This document shows, one piece after another, positions 33,352 to 46,300 of a stretch of DNA of 64,000 bases (its first letter is position 1; each line of letters begins with the position of its first letter). This stretch comes from Zopfochytrium polystomum. Its lineage: Eukaryota; Chytridiomycota; Chytridiomycetes; Chytridiales; Chytridiaceae. The position numbers and the translations under genes are program-made. The DNA is taken from NCBI GenBank assembly GCA_025765615.1, contig JAIVFJ010000012.1:1-64000 (forward strand). The letters run 5' to 3'. Under the pieces are notes generated by a model. That model was not told the origin of the DNA, searched no databases, and was given only the letters and a program-made list of their open reading frames with translations.

Positions 33352-34989
33352 GGTCTCAGTGATAAAGTCAAGGGATTTTGTTCGCAAAAACAAGCGTACC
33401 TGTCATAAAACTGCAAGGATCGGGAGCCCTATTATTATTCCTGGTTCTTTCGTTCCAAGGCGTTATCAAAGTGTATTTGCGGCTAACCCATATTTATTAT
33501 TGGGCCTGCTTTTACTACTTTCGTCTTAACAGTTCTGTTGCACCAGGGTTTTCTCAACGTATTTTCTTTTTCAGTGACTAACGGAGACTGCCTGGCTGCC
33601 TAGGGATGGGGTGCCTGACAGGCTGTACCCCAAGCCTGTCTAATTTATTATTTACTTTTGGCACTTTTACATACATGCATAGGGTTGGGAGGGACTTAGA
33701 GCATTTGTGGTGGATGCTCCAAGTCAGGGGGGTTGACTTGTCAATTTTCTTCTCTCTCTCTGTTTTAGAGCCATTTCTCTTTTTCCTTTTTGCTTCAATC
33801 TGATTTCTATCCTTTGGCACCAATACAGAGTCCCTTCAAATCCATCTGGCTCACAACAGTGAGGGTAGTGAGAGATGGTACACACCCAGGTGAGTACATG
33901 GTCCCTTCGGGGGCTCCTCTTAAGGGGCCGCGGGTGGGGAAAGCTGCTGGCCCCACCACTGACTGTGTGACACTGCTGGCTCTGTGTTGGAGGGAGGATC
34001 CCCAGCACTCGCCCACTGTAACAACAGTGGTGGCGGTGGCAATGATGACAGTGTAGTTGTCCCCAAACTTTCTGTCCCTGCGAGGGTGTTGGTGGCCACG
34101 CTCTGTGTGGCCCCCGACACCTGAGAGTTTGATCTACAAGCGCCTGCCTCATTCCTATTGCTGTGAGAGTGAGATGTGTGAGTACAAGTGCGATGCAAAA
34201 AAGCCTGTTGGTCAAGTGATCATGCCAACGCAGCCCAGCAGGGTGCATGTACGATTGCAGGTGTTTCTGCGTGCAAGTTCCCTGCTGGCAACCTTCCAAC
34301 CCCTACATAGTCGACTCCCTTCTCTCTCTTCCCCCCGTCGCTGGCAACGACGAGGGCTCCCGCAGCACCGTCTGCGACAAGGGGCACTAGGTCGCGCCCT
34401 GTCTGTCCCGTCGCTATTAACCGCTCCTGTTGTATTTGAGATTAGGTTCCTGAGATAAAAACCCCTGTTTCCCTCTTCTCTCTCTTTATTCTGCAGTTGT
34501 GTTGCGCCCTCAGGAGTGACCTTCCATTTCCCCTCGCATCAGCCTGTGGCCATGCAAGTAATCGGTGACCCGGCACTGATCCTTCAGAGGATTGTCCCTC
34601 TGCATGTTCATTCTTTGTGTTTGAGACCCCTGTTAGACAGATCAGTAGGGATACTTCGTGGACTAGGCAAGTAGTAGGGTTGAAACACCCCCTAGACAAC
34701 AGCCCAATAAAGTTAGTTTTAGCCTATTATTTGCTTTCCCTCACTCTGGGGCCTAGATCCCAGGGTGAAAGGAGTGAGTATAGTCTCACAAGTGCCCCTG
34801 CTTGGACTGAGTTCTGGAAATACTTGCCGGCTCTATGGGCCTCACTGAAGTTCAAGAAACAGCTGTGTCACGCAAAATTTTGGGGGAGCTCCCAGATCAA
34901 GATGATGTTGATCTTGCAGACTCTTGAGTGATTCATGTTTGAGTCTCAAGTTCAACCTCATATCTTTTATTTTGCCTCTCAACGGACCC
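33352..34989. other. Intergenic, no gene supported
   Basis: Mixed sequence with short frames on both strands. A GC-rich part (33,890-34,130) and pyrimidine tracts are present. I see no domain, RNA gene or clear repeat boundary. Confidence 0.4.
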
Positions 34990-35525
34990 AGCAGACGGGT
35001 CAAAGATCCCGTTTTCGCCATAACCACAATGGCGAAAACATCCTCCATGTCGAAATTCTCAAACTGTTTCATAATCCAATGAAGTGGGGGTAAGGTATGT
35101 GGTGATAGCTCCCCCTCCAGGTACTCGTGTGGCTCTTCACTACACCAAAAAGGATTTTGATAGAATTGAAAAAAGGGCAGTAAGCAGGTAAAAACACCGT
35201 AATAATTCCAATTGAGCAAAGGTAATTGTAGGCGTTTGGATGCCAATGGATTTTCGTGCCATCCATAACCCAAACTGAGTTGTAGCTTGGATAGCAGCAG
35301 ACCTTCCCTTCCAAGTGCATGAGAAAAAAACACGAGGGAACATGAACGTACCTGACTTTTGCGCAAATGTCCGGAATGAAATCCACTAATGACCCCCCTC
35401 AAAACGCTCCGCTTTCTCATTTCACATTCGCACCATGTCATGATAAGTTCTTTCACGGCGTTTCCTGGCACTCGTCGAACAAATGGACGGTGCAGACTTC
35501 GATCGTCGCCGGCGTTGACTGACAG
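34990..35525 (-). pseudogene. DDE-superfamily transposase remnant
   Basis: Reading leftward over two frames, it contains FVRRVPGNAVKELIMTWCECEM, RGVISGFHSGHLRKSQ, the catalytic-core text VWVMDGTKIHWHP, then IITVFLPAYCPFFNSIKILFGVVKSH. The core resembles DDE endonucleases of the Tc1/mariner/IS630 sort, where D lies in the VWVMD block and the FLP.Y.P..N.IE block supplies the last acidic residue. Here that residue is Lys (NSIK). A C-terminal HWIMKQFENFDMEDVFA segment follows. No intact frame or terminal repeats were found. Confidence 0.65.
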
Positions 35526-35727
35526 GAAATAATTGGAGAGGGGGGCTTCATTCGGCTGCTTACGAGAACGTCAACTATTTTTTTTACTACCAATGCACTG
35601 TATATTATATATTTGTTCGGTTGCAATAGCGTTCACGAGGCGATTAGCAAAACAGTCGCAATCCACTTTCGTTGTTTTCCATCCAACCTCTTGCACATAT
35701 AGAAAAACCCCGCAGGCGGGATCGACA

Positions 35728-36797
35728 TCATTGCCGCTTTTTCGCTAAAGTAAGCCTTGCAGGCTCCCCGACGATCTCCACATCCAGATCCGGCCCTGAC
35801 TTGAAAGCAAACCTGAAGATGGCAATCAGCGCGTCGCGCCTCGCGCCAAACTCCTCCGCGTTAATCGCCTTCTCAATCATCTGCGAGGTGGCCGTGTGCG
35901 CGGCCTTGTTTCCTTCCTGGCGAACATTTTGGAGGAGTTCGACCGCCTTTGCCGGCAAGCCGGGCGGCGCCTGGCCCCGCCCTAGCTCTTCCTTGCCCCT
36001 GTCCAGCAGCGCCCGCAGCCAAATGGGGTATAAGCAGCGCTGCAGCTCCGCGGCCTCGGCGCGGCTCTCTTTCAGCTCCTTCTCGACGCGGGCCGTCCGC
36101 TGCAGCGTGGCGGCGTCCAGCCTGTCAAAGACGATCTTCAGCTGGTCGTTCAGCGAGCCCAGCTGCACGCCGAGCCGCGCTCCGTTCTCCTTGAGCAGGT
36201 TGGAGTGGCCCTGCACCACCTCGATGAGCTTGTCCCGCTCCGAGATCTGCCGCCGCAGGTCGGCGACCTCTCCGCGCAGCGTCGCCACCGCCCGGTGCTT
36301 TGCGTCCGCTCGTCCCACGCGCGCGTCCCCTGCGTGCCGCGCGGCTGCGGCGGCGGCCGGATCGCTGCCGTCTAGCTTCAGCTTCGCCTTCGCCACTGCC
36401 ACGGCCACTCTCGCGCCGCTGCCGCTGCCGCTGCTGCCGACATCCGCACGGACGACGGCGCCGACGGTGTTGCCGGCGACGGGAGGAGGAGGCCACCGCG
36501 CCCGGAGCTCCGCGAGCTGCGCGCGCAGCGCTTGCACCTCGGCCAGCAGCGCGGCGTTCGCAAGGTCCTTCTCCGCGCACCGACGTCGCAGCTCGGCGAG
36601 CTCTCGGTGGTGCGGGTCGGCCGTCGCACGGAATGTTGAGGCGGTGGCGGTGGCGGTGGCGGCGGTGTGCTTGAAATCGGGCGGAGAGAGGTGCAGGAAA
36701 AGGACGGTGCGGAGACGCCGCTGGGGTTCAAGCTTTCCGCAGTTTTGTGGCCGATCGAATCGTCGGGTGTCGTAGTCATGGGGACTGCCGTGAGCAT
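35728..36797 (-). CDS. Coiled-coil protein, unrecognised
   Basis: Best model: complement(36717..36797, 35728..36669), 340 aa. It starts at the ATG within ACAACAATGC and uses a 47-nt intron 36670-36716 (donor GTCTCC, weak). A continuous frame also runs upstream to an ATG at 37044, but that start begins with a poly-Lys stretch. The body is Ala/Arg/Glu-rich with heptads: RELAELRRRCAEKD, AEVQALRAQLAELRARW, then VATLRGEVADLRRQISERDKLIEVVQGHSNLLKENG, QLGSLNDQLKIVFDRLDAATL and VEKELKESRAEAAEL. A less helical tail holds YPIWLRALLDRGKEEL and AINAEEFGARRDALIAIFRFAF. Probably a structural or scaffolding protein. GC-rich third positions differ from the giant gene to the right. Confidence 0.6.
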
Positions 36798-37202
36798 TGT
36801 TGTTGTTGGGACGGGCGGGGAGTGGAATTTTCACACACGGCGTGAACGATCCCGCCGATCCGGCCGTCGAGCGACGGAGACGCCCGACGACGGGGGGCGG
36901 TGGCGGTGGCGGGTTGGGTGGTGGTTGACAAGGCGAGAGTTCCCAAGGGCAGCTCCAACGGAAAAAGAAGCGACAAGAGAGAGCTCTTTTCTTTTTTTTT
37001 TTTTTTTTTATGTTGTTGTTGCATTTTTTTGGGATTTTCTGCATTTTTTTGCATTTTTTTGGAGGACCAAGACGAATTCACCGCAGCGAACGAGGCGGCG
37101 GCACACACTACTCGCGCGCGCACAATAACAGACGCTTCACTGCAGGGAAGCGCGAGGAATGCCGCCAGCATTCTATTTACATTACCGATGACCCACACCC
37201 TT

Positions 37203-37255
37203 CCATCCATCCCTCCATCCATCCCATCCATCCGCATCCATCCCATCCAACCCAA
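37203..37255. repeat. (ATCC)n minisatellite
   Basis: Repeated CATCC units between the two coiled-coil genes. Confidence 0.8.
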
Positions 37256-37552
37256 CCAAAAAATACTACACCAGAGAGAGAGAGGAACAAGCAAACACCA
37301 CAAACAAACAACCAAACAAAACAAGAAGGCGGGCTACAGGGCTTTCACAGTTTTCACAGTGGGAACTTCAGCAACCAAAAAACAACAAAGCACAACCGCG
37401 CTCTCCCAAGCCAAAAAAATATCCCGACGAAGGATGCGGTTCTATCGCTCAGTGTCCTCCTCCGGACGCTCCCATCCTTCCCTTCCACGCACAACAACTC
37501 TTTCATCACCCACCAATCCAACTCACCACCGCCCACAACCGCCGCACATCAT

Positions 37553-39064
37553 TCACGTCGCAACCTTTGTCGGAGACGCCTCGGGTTGCAGCCGGCCCAC
37601 CTGGTTGCCGTGGACGCGCCACCAGTCCGCGTACTTCAACGCGCGCTGCAGTCGCGCCTCGGACCGCGCCGCGCGCGCCACCGCGTCGTCCCGCTCCTGC
37701 GCTAACCGCTTCATCTCGCCCTCCGCGACCTCGAGCTGCTCCTCGGCCCGGCACGCACGGTCCACCGCTGACGCGCTCAGCAGCTGCGCGTCGCGCAGCG
37801 CACGCAGCGCGTCTTCGCGCTCGACGGCGAGGCCGGCGAGAACCGTCGCTGCCGACGATGATAACAACGAAGGTGAAAACGACGATGATGATGATGATGA
37901 CGACGACGCCGACGACACCGATGTCGTCGCGGCTGCAACCGCCGTCGGCGACTCGCCGGTGGTCAGCACGAGCCGCCACTCAGCGGGAGCGACCCCGTCG
38001 GCGTCGGCGTCGGCGTCGTCGGCGTCGGTGGCGCCGGGGGCGGCGACGACGACAGAGGCGCCGTTGGCGCTGTGGTCGCCTTCGGCGATGGGAAGCGGCT
38101 GTCCGTTGGGTGCCGCCTGGGAAAGAAGAGGCTGCGAGTCGGCCTCCTTCTGCGGACCGGCGGGCACGGCGGTGGAGCCGTTGCTGAGCGCGGCTGAACG
38201 ATGAAGAGCGTGAAGAAGCGGAGCGTCGCCGCCGCTCGAAACCTCCCGCTCTCCAGCCCCGACCACACCGTTCACTGCGTGGTTCTGCGCGGGCGCACCC
38301 TGCCCGTCCAGCACGCCCTTGAGCTCCGCGATCGTATCCTCCAGCTCGCCGATCCTGCGCAACAACTCGACTTCCTTCTTCTTGTGCTCGGCCGCGAGCT
38401 TCGCGTACTCCTTCTCAAACGCCTCCTCCGCCGACCGCAGGTCCTCCTCGCACGCCGTCGTCAGCAGCCGCACGTCCGCCTCGTACCGGTCCTCCAGCTG
38501 CTGCCGCTCGCGCTTGTAGCGCTTGTCGCGCTCCTGCAGGATGCGCGCCAGCGACATGCCCGTGGCGAAGCGGTGCGGCGTCGGGTCGAGCGAGTTCGTC
38601 TGCAGGAACCTGGGGTGCGACGAGTCGACAGAGCTCCCGATGTGGTGTCGTTTTGCGGGCGGCGCTTCGTCGTCCTATTGGGGATTTCAATTTTAGTTGG
38701 ACGGGACGGGGGGCGGGTTGGGTGGATCGCGCTCCTCTTCACACGGAACCTCACCTCGTCGAGGTAGTCCAGACTGCTATCAATCGCGCTGCGCCTTCTC
38801 TTCCGGTTGGCTTTGCGGGCGTCTGCCTCTGGCGGCAGACAAGCGGCCTTCACTTGCTTGTCGATCTGAGCGGTCAGGGAATAATAGAGAAAAGAAAAAA
38901 AAGTGTCAGTTGGGCAGCTCGAACAGGCCATCTATTGTTCCTACCGGTGCTTTCACAACCAGTTCCTTTCGTGAGACGCGCTTCGCAACCGTTGCGCCGG
39001 CAGCGGGCCGCGACAGAGCTTCAGAGGATGGGATGTGATCGTCTCCGGCGATGCTGGCCATCAT
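37553..39064 (-). CDS. Nuclear-type coiled-coil protein, unrecognised
   Basis: Model: complement(38945..39064, 38755..38865, 37553..38674), 450 aa; all three exons join in phase 0 with GT-AG sites (donors GTAGGA and GTGAGG). Joining gives RKELVVKAP-IDKQVKAACLPP and SSLDYLDE-DDEAPPAKRHH. Residues about 59-65 form a basic cluster (NRKRRR) that could be a nuclear signal. A long coiled coil follows (ARILQERDKRYKRERQQLEDRY, EEAFEKEYAKLAAEHKKKEVELLRRIGELEDTI), then an Ala/Asp/Ser low-complexity centre and a second coil ending ALKYADWWRVHGNQ. Start is the first of two adjacent ATGs (39064/39061). It lies on the same strand as, and 540 bp beyond the stop of, the giant gene. Confidence 0.75.
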
Positions 39065-39605
39065 CCCAACCGTCCTTGTCACGACGTGCAACCCGCCCAA
39101 CCGTCTCGGACAAACTTTTCCGATGAGTGTTTCCGGTTTGCACCAGGCAACGCTGCTCGTCCATACAGTTTATTTTGGTTCTCTTGCCAGTCATCTCTCT
39201 CGGCTATAAACAACAAAAAGGCCCGAGACTTTTCGGGTCAAAGATGAGGCAGATACGGTGGAGTGGGCGCTGGGCAAAGAGAAAGGCGAGCTGGCGGGTC
39301 CACGGCAGAACAGGAAAGAAGAAAGATTTCGGAGAACGCGGCACGTCTAGGACATTTTGTAGGGCACAACTGAAAGATAACGCGGGTGGTCTGGGTTGAC
39401 TCATGTCAAACATGGACAGATTGAAGAAGGAAGAGCGTGATGCACCTCGGTTTGAACCGAGGTGTGTTGAGATAAGATTCACGAGAAGGAAAAGGAAAAG
39501 AGAAAGAAAGTAGCAGGTCCGGCAAAAAGCAAATAAAACAAGGGGAACGAAAAAAACTGTCACTTAATCGAGAGGAGGTGCGCTATGAAGGGACCGCTGT
39601 GTTGG

Positions 39606-40330
39606 TCAAGACGACGTTGAGGCAAGCCTTGCTTTGCGTGCGATGTCCTTATTGCGAGTTATAGCACGGTCGACCGAGTTGCGGGAGGCAACGTCCCTAA
39701 TCAGGAGGCCAAGTTTCACCAAGCTGAATGAAGAAAATCGTAGTGAGTACTTTTCTTTCCTTGAAGTTGAAAGAGAAAGCAAATCTCTTACGTGTTGTTT
39801 TTCTGCATTGCACGAGCGAACGCTTGTTCCGCGTCAGTGCCAGCGGGTGACTTCTGGTTGGATAATTTCAGCTCAAGAAGGCGTGAATTAGATTCAAGCG
39901 ACTCTGCAAGAGCTTTGATCTGAAATTGAAACAGTAAGTCAGGTGTGATTCTTCCTACCATTTCCGAATCCTTACCCCAGCTGGTGCAATCGCGTTCGAC
40001 TCCAAGTTCAGTGTCTCCAGCGTGTTGTTTGTCCTCAAGGCCTACAAGTGCGGAGCATAAGCGCTCCACCGAAGCAAAATCAAATCGAATCAAAAGAAAG
40101 TTTACCGTAGCAATCTCAATTGCTGAGGAAGTTTGAAGCTTGGTGTTTGCCAAGTTCAAATCCTTGAGGTGAGTGTTGGTTGCAAGACCAGCGGCCAAGG
40201 CCCCGCATAGATTGGGCGTTAGGACCTTGCAGTCTTTAATGTCCAAACTTGTGAGTGAAGGGTCGTCTGAGTTGAGCAACTGTATTGCGTGAAGGAGTTC
40301 GTCCAGGATCGGGTTTGTTGCCCGGACAAC
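39606..40330 (-). other. Tropomodulin/leiomodin-like leucine-rich domain (within giant gene)
   Basis: Spliced text: DELLHAIQLLNSDDPSLTSLDI, AAGLATNTHLKDLNLANTKL, ALRTNNTLETLNLESNAIAP, IKALAESLESNSRLLELKLS, ARAMQKNNTLVKLGL, then VDRAITRNKDIARKAR to the stop. The order NTHLK / NNTLETLN.ESN / I.AL.E.L..N..L.EL...NQ / NTTL.K and a terminal N.D..RK.R is the tropomodulin family LRR pattern. One repeat is a separate 22-codon exon (39976-40041). Confidence 0.8.
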
Positions 40331-43300
40331 GCCTGTGACAGCTGAAATTGGGACGACAGGCCCATCCGCTGCAGAACGCACGACAGGAGCTGGTACGGGT
40401 GAGTGCGATGGAGATGTCGTTATTCGACTGCCCGTAGATGAAGAACGAACTCCCTCATAGACCCTACCACGGAATGTTCCAGTCTGGGACATCGAGGGAG
40501 CCGCCATTGCGGTTGGGCTTTCTCGCGGCGGTGAGGACTTGAAGTCGAATGAGTCCCTGCTGGAAGTTGTTCGGATCGCTGAACGCTCAATGGCTGATCC
40601 CAATCTTGTTGCGGTGGTGTACGAAGTCGCTGTGGGTTGAGCTCGTCCAGCATTGGCAATCGCCTCTGCAACCAATCGCGCCTCCTCAGCTGCAGCCTTC
40701 TTTTCTGCGTCATCTTCGCTGACAGCAGGCTCTGCGCTTCCCGAGGCGGCTTTGGCAATAGCCTCTGCCACGATGCGCGCCTCTTCCTGTCGAGTGCTCT
40801 CCGCAATGTTTCGTTTCTCCTCTTCAGCGGCTTGAGCTTTCGCAATCGCCGCTGCAACCAGTTCAGCCTCCGTTTGCTTTGCAGCAGCCTCTTCAGCGGC
40901 TTGAGCAGAAGCCTGTTGTGCCTTCTCCGCCTCGTCAGCAGCTTTCTGTTCGGCAGCAGCGATAGCCTCCCGAACAAGCCGAGCCTCCTCATCCTTCAGG
41001 CGCGCTTCGTCTGCTGCCTTCTTCCCTGCGGCAATCTTTTCCGCTTCAGCCTTGGCAGCTTCCTCATCTGCAGCCTTCTTTTGGGCAGCTGCAATTGCTT
41101 CCGCGACAATACGCGCTTCCTCGTCGGCAGCACTTCGTTCCGCAGTGACGGCAACATCCACCTAGTCACGTTTTTTTTTCGGTCAGTGGTTGTGAAGGGC
41201 AAGCAGTGCTGTCAAGTTCTCACCTGAGTTTGTGTTTCTTCATGCGTCTCCTCTTGGGATACAACTTCAATTGTTACATTTGCAAACTCTTTCCCAAATT
41301 GAGAGTCAGCCTCGAGCTCCACTGATTCCGTTCTTGAGGAGAGGTAGTTTGCCTCCCTTGTCGCAACAACAGCTACTCTCTGCGTTTTAGCATAACTGAG
41401 CGTACTTTTTCAATTGGACTCACATTTTTCATCAACGCTTGTTGTGGGGACATCTCGGGAAACGTTTTCCGAGCTTGCGACTGGAAACAGTCCTGTAACT
41501 GCACTGGTCACTGTTTCTGTCACCTCTTTCACGATTGATGGTTGTGTCTTCGGGGATTCCACGGCTCTCGGCTTGGGCTCCTCTGTCTTGCGTCCTGGAA
41601 CGACACTTGCAGCACCTTTCTTCACTGCCTGAGTCATGCGCGAGAACCATCCAGGCTTCTTGCCAGACTCCTGAGCTGAAGAAGGGGCCTCGATGATAGC
41701 TTCAGTGGTAGTGACGACTTCGACAGACTTCGTAGCGGGGGTTTCAACATCGGCTGTTGGTTTATCTTCTTGTAAGATGGTATCTGTGGTCTGCACACGT
41801 TCAGTGACAATAGTCTCCACGACAGTAACTTCAACCAATTCGGGGGTCACAACTGGAGCAGCAGTTGCTGTCTCCACTTCGGATGTTTCTGCAAGCGCGG
41901 TGCTCGTCACTGCCCTTTCATCATCTGTAGCAGAGACGTGACTGGCTGAAGGTTCGGGTGTGCGGGATGTGTGCAACAACTTGGACGTGGTTTCGGAGAT
42001 CACCTCGCCAGCGTCTGCGGCAGTGGAAACAACTGCTGTTCCAGCGGCTTCCAAACCGTCAGCCACAACATCGCCTGCAGACTCCAGAGCATGGAGTGCG
42101 GCGGTTCCTGCTGTTTTTGCAGTCTGGATTCCAGCGGCACCGAGGCTTTCGCCAACATGAACGGCCGTAGTGACACCAGTCTTAACAGTTCGGACGACTT
42201 TGGAGAACCAGCTTGATTTCTCTGATTTAGCAGTCGAGGTGGTTGAAGATTCCGTAGCATCCTTCGGTCCTGCATTGGTGTCATCTCCTGACTCTGCATC
42301 GAACACACGGAGGACTTGGTCAATGACGAGTTCAACTCCAACAAGCTTGACCGCCTTTTTCAAAACTGCGAAGAGTTGCAAGAAGTTGTCTGGCTTTCCT
42401 TTCGTCACATGTGTCTTCAATGCTGTCCATTCATCTGAAGATGTCTGAATTCCATTGGATTCAAGGATTGCAGCAATGGTGGCATCATCGCAGTCTGGGG
42501 CTTCTTCAACAGCCTTCAAAAACGTACTGACATCAAAGCTGGGATTCCGCAAAGTAATCCAGCCCACAAGGCGGCTCCACCAGCAGTTGACCGCAAAGTC
42601 CGGAACTTCGATGTCAACCTCAGACTTCAGTAAATAAGAAGCAAATTAGCGCAAGCGAAATGGACCACAGTGAATATTTTTGCTTACCAATTCTTTGATC
42701 TCTCCAGAATCAGGATCCACCACTCTTCGTGTGACAGTAATGACGTAGAAGACAGCTTCTGTCGTTACAACCTCACCCTCAACCACAGATTTTTCTGCAC
42801 TGACAGGCACTTGCTCCGCACCGTCGGAAGATGAACGATGGCCAAACAATACGTCAATGACCTTGTCTCCGGTGTCGACTACTGCTCCACCAACAGCTTT
42901 AGCAGTTGAGCCAATAGATTCTCCGACATTGGAAACAGCAGTCCCAGCAGAAAGAGCGCCATGGACTGCAGCAGAACCGACATATTCTGCACCATGGATG
43001 ACACTGCCGCTTACAGCAGTAGCTCCACTCGATATAGCGCTTCCAGCTGCTCCGACGCCCTTGACCACAATTCCTCCAGCAGTTTCTGATGCGTGTACAA
43101 CGGTTGAACCAGCGGCTACTGCGCCTGCTTTCACAACGCGGACAAGACCGGTGAGCCAGCCCTCCTTCGGCTTTGCAGTAACCACCGAGTCTGTGGCAGT
43201 GACCGAGGTTTCCTTGCTTGCGTCAGCGGTTGTGTCGGCAGTTGCAACAAGAGAGCCCCCACTTGAAGCTAACAGAGGCAGAACTTGGGTTTCCACAAGT

Positions 43301-46300
43301 TCGACACCCACAACCTTGACAGTCTTTCGAATGAAAACTAGGTAGCGGACAAGAACACCTGGCTCCGATACTCCCGCCTCAGCTTTGATGTCTTCCAGTT
43401 GTTCGTGAGAGCAGCTCGCGCCAGACTCTTCAATTGCCGTACGAAGAGACTCGTCGGTGATGTTCTCAGAGTTGCCAATCGAGGTGATGAACTTTGATGC
43501 ATTGAAAGCACTAAAGCGAGAAGAAATAGCCGTAATGAGACGTTGCCACCATGGTGAGAGGGCATAGTCTGGGATTTCGACATTGTACTCTTTGGAATCT
43601 GTCACTTCGTTCGAGACTGGGTCGATAATCTGCTTTCTCAAGGTCACAACCGCACTTGTCGATTCCGTTTCCACTATTCCTGTCACTGTTTCAGCTGATG
43701 GGGGAGCCTCAACTTCTGTGGATACAAAAAATTAGGGAAAAGAAAAGGCAGATTAAAACTTACCGTCAGAAACGATGGCAGTTGATTTTGAAACCACCTC
43801 CACCGATTCTGCAGGAATGACAGTTTCTTCCACAGCTTCTTCCAATTTTCCCACCGCCGGAGGTGCTACGACTGAAGTGTTTTGGACAATAGAGGTCGAC
43901 TCATTCACAATAACTGGAATTGACTCCTCAATGGTGACTGTTGTCACCGTCTCTGTTGCTGAAGAAGCTTCGGTACTGTAGGAGTCCTTTGAAGCAGCTG
44001 GAATCACTTCCTCGGTGACGACAGTTGTCACTGCCTGTGTGGGCACCGCCTCAACAACTGATTCGACGGTGGTTGATTCCTCTCCAGACGCCAAAAGTGG
44101 GAGAACCTGAGTTGCAACAAGGTCCACTCCAACAAGCTTGATGGTCGTGCAAACAAACATCATCAGCCGTACAAAAAGGCCTGGTTCAGAAAGGCCAGCC
44201 TCGCTCTTGATTGACTCGAGCTCCTCCGCAGTGCAGGAGCCATCATACTTGCTGATGGCCTCGCTCAAGGACGCGTCTGTCACTTCATCCAACTCGCCAA
44301 TAAGCGTCAAGAACCGAGTGATGTTGAATGCTGAGAATCGAGAAACAAGGACTGCGCACAGACGATCCCACCAACTTGTGAGAGCAAAACCTGGAATCTC
44401 AATGCTGTAGTCTGTCGACTCCAACACCTCATTTGTGTCTGGGTTGATGGTCTGCTTGGTCACTGTGACAACGGCCCCAGTCACAACCTCAACAGTCTCC
44501 TCCACAGTCTCAGTTGTCGTGGTGGTGGTGAGAGTTGAACTTTCTGGAATTACAATGTCTTCTGTGACCATAACAGTCTCAGTCTTCTCTGTGATGATTG
44601 GAGCTGATTCTGCAAACAAAGGTCAGGCATGGGAATGATTGAGCTCAAAAACAAAATACAAATTGCTTACCACTCTCAACAACAACAGTCTCTTGGATGG
44701 TCGAGACAGCCTCAGATGGCACGGCAACTTCAGTGGCAACTTCTTCCACAACAGTCTTTGTGACGATTTCTGGGGCAGGCTCTTCCTTGGTCGTTGTGTA
44801 CTCCACAGCAGCTGGAGCAGCAACTTGCTCAACAACGGTGACAGTCTCGGAGGACTCAACAACCACCGGAGCAGACACAGTGTCAACAGTAGTGGTCGAA
44901 ACGGTGGTTATTGTCTCGACTGTCTCAACAGACTCGGCTGGCACAGTAGATTCACCAACAACCACTTGCTTGGATTCAATTGCTGGTGTCTCACTCAGAA
45001 CAACCTCCACTGATTCTTGCACAGCAATGTCCTCTGCTGCAGCAGGAACAGTGTTTTCGTCAACGGTGGTGGTTGTGGTGGTGGTGGTGGTTGTTGTTTC
45101 AGTGAATTCCACAGGAACTGCTTCGAAAACTGTCACTTCCTTTGTCTCCACAACAGGAGCGTCAGCAATAGCAGTGGTCAAGACTTCTTGGACCGCAGGA
45201 ACAGTGACTGTCTCTTCAACTGTGGTGATGACTGGCTCAACCGATGGTGTCACCTCCACTGTGTCAACAATATGCTCGACTGGACCAAAACTTGTCTCCA
45301 CAACAGTGGTTGTTGTTGTGGTGGTGGTTTCCAACGTTTCAACAGTCTGTTGCGGGACACTCGACTCTTCCACAACAACAATCTCCTTGGGCTCTGGAAC
45401 GAGCAAGACTTCTTCAACCACATCAACTGCAGGGGCCTCGGACTCCACCGTCGTGATAGTCTCAACGGTTTCAATGACAGTTGTGCTTTCCACTGCTGGA
45501 ACTGACGCTGCTGATTCTTCAACAATGACAGAATCCTTGACCTCAGAGACTGGTGCTGTCTCCTCAGCAACAGCCACTTTGACTTCTTCAACTGCAGGCA
45601 CAGCTGCTCGGGCCTCTGATTCAGTTGTCTTGATCATCTCAATTGTCTCAACCACAGTGGTTGTGCTCTCCACAGCGGGAACTGACACTGCTTCCTCCAG
45701 AACAATCACCTCCTTGGTCTCAGGCACAGTCTCTTCAACGACAGTTGTGGTGATTGTTGACTCTGTGGCAATCGGCACCGTTTGAGTCGGTGTGGCAGAT
45801 GGCCCTGACGTTTCTGTCACCGTAACAGTGGATGATGATGTTTCCACGACTGTGGTTGGTGCAATTGACTCCTCAACAACCGCAACCTCCTTCGTCTCAA
45901 CAGTCGGCAGCGACTCCTCAACCACCACAACAGTTGCGGTTTCATTCTGAGCTGGTACAACCTCAGCACTTTCAATAACAGTGGTGGTGGTGGTGGTGGT
46001 GGTGACAGTCTCCTCAGTCTTGAATGAGTCCACAGCTGCTGGGGCCTCTTCCAGGACAACCTCTTTGGTTTCGACCACAGCAACAGCCTCCTCAGGGACA
46101 GATGCGGTGTACACAGTCTCTGTGACAGCAGGAGCCACAACCACCTGTTCTGAAGTGGTGACAGTGGTGACTGTCTCTGCTGGTGCAGCGACCTCCACAG
46201 ACTCCTCGCCAGAGGCAAGTAGGGGAAGCACTTGGGTCTCTGTGAGTTCCACACCAACCAACTTGACAGTTGTGTGGATGAAGGAGAAAAGCCGCACAAG

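Noticed and set aside
44697..45785. Long plus-strand open frames opposite the giant gene (also 52472-53641, 59271-60359, 46956-47750)
   Set aside because: They are antisense to Thr/Val/Glu-rich codons, whose complements seldom form stops. They translate to Ser/Val/Thr strings, repeat wherever the minus-strand linkers repeat, and cross intron boundaries.
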